Assembly: GCA_038049695.1 (NCBI GenBank)
Contig: CP142461.1
Location: forward strand, 27,411,001 to 27,475,000
Length of the DNA: 64,000 nucleotides
Reading direction: 5' to 3'
Source: Cinnamomum chago
Lineage: Eukaryota; Streptophyta; Magnoliopsida; Laurales; Lauraceae
Every line of letters starts with the position of its first letter. The stretch's first letter is position 1. The notes under the pieces were generated by a model. The model saw only the letters and a program-made list of their open reading frames with translations, had not been told where the DNA came from and did no database searches. Position numbers and translations under genes: made by a program. Positions 59,791-64,000 of the stretch are shown one piece after another.

Positions 59791-60835
59791 CAATTAGAAA
59801 ATCTTAGCCATTAAGCTATTTAAACAAGAGATCTCACGCAGATGGAACCTAGCTGCTTGTTTTAACCTGTGTGGGCCCATCATTGTGTGATCAAACCCGC
59901 TCATGCCAGATGGGTCCCCCTATGTAGAAACTGAACTGAATTCCCCTATATACCAGTACCATTTAATTGATCACGTGCAAAAGCTATGACTAGATGTCAC
60001 ATAATCAATTCAATGGAGCATATCACTTTTTTTTATAAGTAGAGACGCTTTAGTAAAGGCAAACTTGCATCAAACTAACATATATCATTTCTCTTTGACC
60101 TATGGCTAAAAGTGTGCAGGATATTTAACTTAGGTCCTTGCAGGGAGTATGCCACCCAATCTGATGGTATTAGGGCCAGACAGGACTTGAAATAAAAGAA
60201 ATGATGTTAATTTATAGTACAATATGATGGTTACCAGTCTCATTATGAGATGAGGCCATCTATAATTGTACCTAAACAATCAAACATAAACCCAACTAAA
60301 GCTTCTATCTAGTATTGAATAATGTGTTAGTTCTATGGAGTTGTTTGCAAGATACAGTCTCAGAAGTTCCTTATATTGATGGTGCATGAGTTGTGATGAG
60401 GCAGATATCGACTCTGTAGCTCTATTGCATCCCATCTTCCTATCAGGATAAAAAAAAATTAAAGTAGGTGGTCCACAGAGACAAAGGTTTCCATCAGTTT
60501 GAGAATTTGGAACCTATGAGCTATGAAAAGCAATATTAGGGAGATAGGGCCAATGAGGCCCATGTGTGAATGGATGTGGCATACAATTCCTACAAAATGA
60601 ACCACATGTACTGAGAACTTATCGGATTGGATTTGATTTGAGAAGCCTCTCATTTGGGTTGAAGAATACCCTTTTCCAATAAACATTTGGGCTTAGGCTA
60701 ACTGAGAAATCCCAGGCTATGTGGTTCCCCAGAATCCATTGGATCAACAGGGTAGATCTGATTACTGATGTGAGATAGATCTGATTAATTACTTGTACTG
60801 ACATAAAATTATACATAAGGCCCTTCTCAATCCAT
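59791..60835. other. Intron-like or intergenic DNA
   Basis: No coding similarity on either strand. By position it continues the intron interrupted by the hAT element. Confidence 0.5.
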
Positions 60836-60839
60836 TGGA

Positions 60840-61241
60840 ACTCAGCTGCCCTGAGTTTTGCTTAACAGTAATCTAATTAGCTCTAATTCTTTTTACCTAT
60901 AATGATTTACGGCTAAGAACAAAGTAACTGTTACTTACCGGCAACTTGGGTTATCCTAATGCTTGGATTTTCACTTCCATGTGAACTGAATTACCTGCAC
61001 TAGTGGTCCAGACGTATGATTTCGCTGTGGTTAAGATATGTTTATTATAACATGAGCATGCAATATACAGCTTATACATGACCAATACATACTGTTTCAT
61101 GTGGTGGAGATTTTCACTAATCTCAAAGTCATCATTGTCATTATTTTGTTTTTTCAGGATTTCATCATCAGGCCACAGGAAATCTTTCAACAGTCAATGA
61201 TTCAGCAGCCTCTCATTCAAAGAAGCTCTAATTCATGCTAG
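60840..61241 (+). pseudogene. Diverged duplicate of the relic's intron and exon, copy 2
   Basis: Intron sequence at 60840-61157 parallels 55770-56070, with shared stretches such as taatctaattagctctaattct, read as two shorter blocks, and aacatgagcatgc. It leads through the acceptor ttttcag to an exon at 61158 reading DFIIRPQEIFQQSMIQQPLI then QRSSNSC and a TAG at 61239-61241. The exon is a diverged paralogue of 56071-56169. This shows a partial tandem duplication of the gene before the hAT insertion, since only copy 1 has the hAT. Confidence 0.6.
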
Positions 61242-62530
61242 CCCCAGAACAACAAACTGAGACAAAGTAAGAGAACGAAAAAAAAAAACTGTAAAGACAA
61301 GTTTAACAATGCACAGCCCATACTACAGATGATCAAAGTTCAACAAAATTTTCTTTATAAGTCTAGTTAATTAATGTGGTAAAATTCTTAGGCAGTTCAT
61401 GCACAAAATATGCTATTCATAAATAAATAAATAACATAACATGGCATCAAATAAAATAAATTTTCATGTTTAATTTTTCCCATTCTCAAGAATATTTTAA
61501 CCGTCTCAGGGATCTTACATTTCTCGCAGCAATGCTTAATAACAATAATCAATAGATAGTAGATTCTACATAGCTACAAATATTCTAGATCCACTTCCAG
61601 AATTTAATATGGAGTTTCTCACAGAAGAATCCAATCAACATACATAACCAAGAACATCAGCCTAAACCTGAACCAGGCCCAATGAAGGGATCATTTGCCT
61701 AACAGTACCAAATCAAACTGATCAAATAAATATTTAGTAGATGATGTAGAAAGGTAGAGGCAAATTTTAGGTTAAGATCAAACAGAATCAAGACAGGGCT
61801 TTCAAACCTTGGATTATGCAAAGTTTGGCACTCATGACTTTCTGCAAGAGGCTTCCCAGCCGAATATGGGCGCTTAGGCCAGATTCTTGAAAGACACTGC
61901 ACACATGAAAGAGAGGTTCGATTCCCAATTCGGACTTCGGAACCTCCAAGGCTGAAATTAACATACAAGATGATGCAAAATAACGCCATTCACATCATCT
62001 TCATTTTCAACAGCACTTGCTGACTCTGTTTCCAGATTGAGCAAACTATGGTTTGCATCCCAGAATTATTTATGCTTTCATGTAACAAAATTATGCGTGT
62101 AAATAAATTTTCAATGACAGCAGCTCATCAAAACATGACTCCACACATTATACCAAAAATAAATAAAGGGTCTCAACAATCACAAAAATTTAACCAAAGA
62201 GGGTGTTCCGAACACCAACATTTGGAATCAATCAATGCCCAAATGTATGTTCTTCACACACACTCCTTAAACTAGAACAATAATGTACAATAAAAACCTA
62301 TAAATCAACACATCACCTGACCAAAAGAATACACCAAAATTAATCAAATAAAGAGTAAAAAGACATGGCCAAGCAGCCATTTGAAGAAATGATTGATATA
62401 AAAAAAATTGATATAAAAATAACTCAAGTAAAATCTAACTTGGGTTTGTTTATGGGATTTGTTTGTTATAGTTTTTCTTTATGGAATTTGTTTGTTTGAA
62501 ATTGGCTATTTTGGATAAGCCTTGATATTA
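61242..62530. other. AT-rich DNA without recognised coding sequence
   Basis: Only short frames were seen. A tRNA T-arm-like ggttcgattcc at 61916-61926 lacks the rest of a cloverleaf. Confidence 0.5.
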
Positions 62531-62989
62531 TTGGCTGTGCAGTATTATTATGATCCTAGGAGTGGCCATTGATTCCGATCGAAGAAAGAGGTCTACAACT
62601 TCACCCAAATGGGAAAGGTTCCAAGATACAAACCCAAACCTAAAAGCATAGAATCCAATGTTGTTGTACATTCAGTGAGTTCATTGGCTGTGCAGTATTA
62701 TTATGATCTTAGGAGTGGCCATTGATTCCGATCGAAGAAAGAGGTCTACAACTTCACCCAAATGGGAGAGGTTCCAAGATACAAACTCAAACCTAAAAGC
62801 GAAGAATCCAATGTTGTTGTACATTCAGTGAGTTCTTTGGCTGTGCAGTATTATTATGATCCTAGCAGTGGCCATTGATTCCGATCGAAGAAAGAGGTCT
62901 ACAACTTCACCCAAATGGGAGAGGTTCCAAGATACAAACCCAAACCTAAAAGCGAAGAATCCAATGTTGTTGTACATTCAGTGAGTTCA
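62531..62989 (+). repeat. Three tandem 153-bp units, each encoding an MBD-like segment
   Basis: Units are 62531-62683, 62684-62836 and 62837-62989, nearly identical. The period of 153 bases equals 51 codons, so one frame runs through all three. Each reads LAVQYYYDPRSGH, a TGA, FRSKKEVYNFTQMGKVPRYK, and on to the VVVHSVSS end. YYYDP(x)SG(x)FRSKKEV(x)F(x)xG is characteristic of the second half of plant methyl-CpG-binding domains (MBD5/6/13-like). The TGA occupies the same codon in all three units, so it predates the triplication, or the segment is spliced so as to avoid it (an acceptor-like gctgtgcag precedes each unit). Confidence 0.7.
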
Positions 62990-63103
62990 CTTCCAACTCT
63001 TGATTACCTCGGCAAGCACTTGCCAATTTTTTAAAACTATGTTCATTTCTTTTTTTCTGTTCATTTCTTTTTTCTCATTCATCACTATTGAAATATATAT
63101 TTC

Positions 63104-63265
63104 AGGTTGTGGTCTTGAGAGTTCTCTGCTGGCTTTCAAGTGGTGGTGGAAGTAATCAGCAGCCTATTCCTTCAAACATTGAAGGGTTGGAAACAATATT
63201 TAACCTTGAGGAAAAGGCAGCAAGAAGAACACATCAAGCTGAAATAGATAGAGAAGAAAAATAAA
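63104..63265 (+). pseudogene. Possible terminal exon of a host gene relic
   Basis: After an acceptor (atatatttcag), a frame reads VVVLRVLCWLSSGGGSNQQP and continues ETIFNLEEKAARRTHQAEID to a TAA at 63263-63265 following REEK. No family was recognised. It may be the last exon of the MBD-like gene by order and strand. Confidence 0.4.
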
Positions 63266-64000
63266 TTGTCATATAATGGATGCATTTGTACCTTTAAAAG
63301 CTTTAATTTAATAGTTACCTCAAATGTCGGTTCAATTTATTCATGACTTCTTATCATCGTCAAAATGAGTTGACCGCAATTCCTCAAAGGGTGATAAATG
63401 TGAGGGTTCTGATAAAACCTAAATCAGATATACCAAGTCGATGCAAAAGCCAAGATTCACACAACATCGAGAACAAAGAATCAATGCATAGACTTGCCTC
63501 ACCTAGTTAAGGCTACAAACGGTCTAGGTCTACGTCCATGCAATACCAAGTGCTTTTTAATCAACAAATTTTGGCTTGGACCTAGGAATCCAATGGACTC
63601 AAAATCTTAACAGCTACCCTTTGTTTTTATTTTTTTTGGAAATCATTTACTTGGTTGTCGTTATTATTAACTATATTAAACATAATAGAATTATACATGT
63701 AATAATGCATATTTATTATATATATAATTGGTCATTTTGTTCACCTGAGCATCACCACTCAAATGAACTCAATGGGAGAGAGCTCTATTGAGTTATCACC
63801 AATTTTATTTCATATTGTTGAAGAATATCCTCATCATTCGGTCTCACCCAATAACTTCTTGAATCATTTATTTATTTATTTGACTGGGAGAGAAAGTATA
63901 TTCATCTTTTTAATCACATATCTTTTTTCTGTTTTGTATTATACATGAGTGAAAGCATATTCAGCTTGGTCTATATTGAACTCTCATCAGACTTCATTAT
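63265..64000. repeat. Unclassified repeat, copy 3 (runs out of the window)
   Basis: Collinear with 25130 onward and 23700 onward. Shared landmarks are atataatggatgcatttgta, gtgataaatgtgagggt-like, caatgcata(g)acttg, attaaggcta, ccaatggact, atgtaataatgcatat and caaatgaactcaatggg-like. The right end lies outside the window. Confidence 0.6.

Noticed and set aside
61880-61940. tRNA-like T-arm (ggttcgattcc)
   Set aside because: No acceptor stem, D-arm or anticodon arm could be matched around it.

Overview
This is nuclear DNA of a flowering plant. The evidence is plant-type L1 LINEs, Ty3/gypsy elements of the Tat type, a SIRE-like Ty1/copia LTR, CACTA and hAT DNA transposons, and broken pieces of plant genes (a UBP12/13 deubiquitinase, a fasciclin-like arabinogalactan protein, an NF-YC-like histone-fold protein and an MBD protein). 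The species cannot be told from the window. No intact host gene was found. The window is a transposon-rich, satellite-bearing region with gene relics.

Layout. 1-2749: the 3' part of an L1-type LINE with an open 870-codon frame and a poly(A) tail. 2750-11209: a satellite of about 26 monomers of about 323 bp in two monomer types (A, B), with local multi-monomer duplications. 11215-11525: a 311-bp segment duplicated at 26310-26621; in the first copy a CACTA end sits directly behind it. 12300-12632: promoter-like DNA and the first 49 codons of a fasciclin-like gene. 12934-21475: a probable CACTA element carrying two UBP12/13 exons. 21476-23351: two further CACTA right ends with unrelated subterminal repeats. 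23640-26060: two diverged copies of an unclassified repeat (third copy at 63265-64000), one split by a 209-bp MITE.

26640-29490 is AT-rich DNA without genes. 29498-29870 is a copia gag fossil, adjacent to the insertion site of a 13.1-kb Tat-type gypsy element (29934-43062). That element has near-identical 681-bp LTRs, a broken gag-pol, a 55-bp tandem repeat, an antisense ORF region and a nested SIRE-like solo LTR (39544-41305). 43063-45420 has no recognisable gene. 45423-50590 holds a degenerate, nearly complete L1-type LINE on the minus strand whose 3' side stops at a run of 26 G. 50887-55079 is a head-to-tail pair of LTR plus gag-start units of another Tat-type element on the minus strand, with minisatellites expanded in gag and LTR.

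55368-63271 contains exons and introns of broken host genes on the plus strand: an NF-YC-like exon, a downstream exon, a diverged duplicate of that exon with its intron, an in-frame triplicated MBD-like unit and a possible terminal exon. A 3589-bp hAT element with a perfect 8-bp target duplication sits in one intron.

Nothing here forms a working pathway. The interest lies in genome structure: the two-type satellite, the gene-fragment-carrying CACTA cluster, the LTR concatemer with gag minisatellites, and the tandemly repeated MBD exon.
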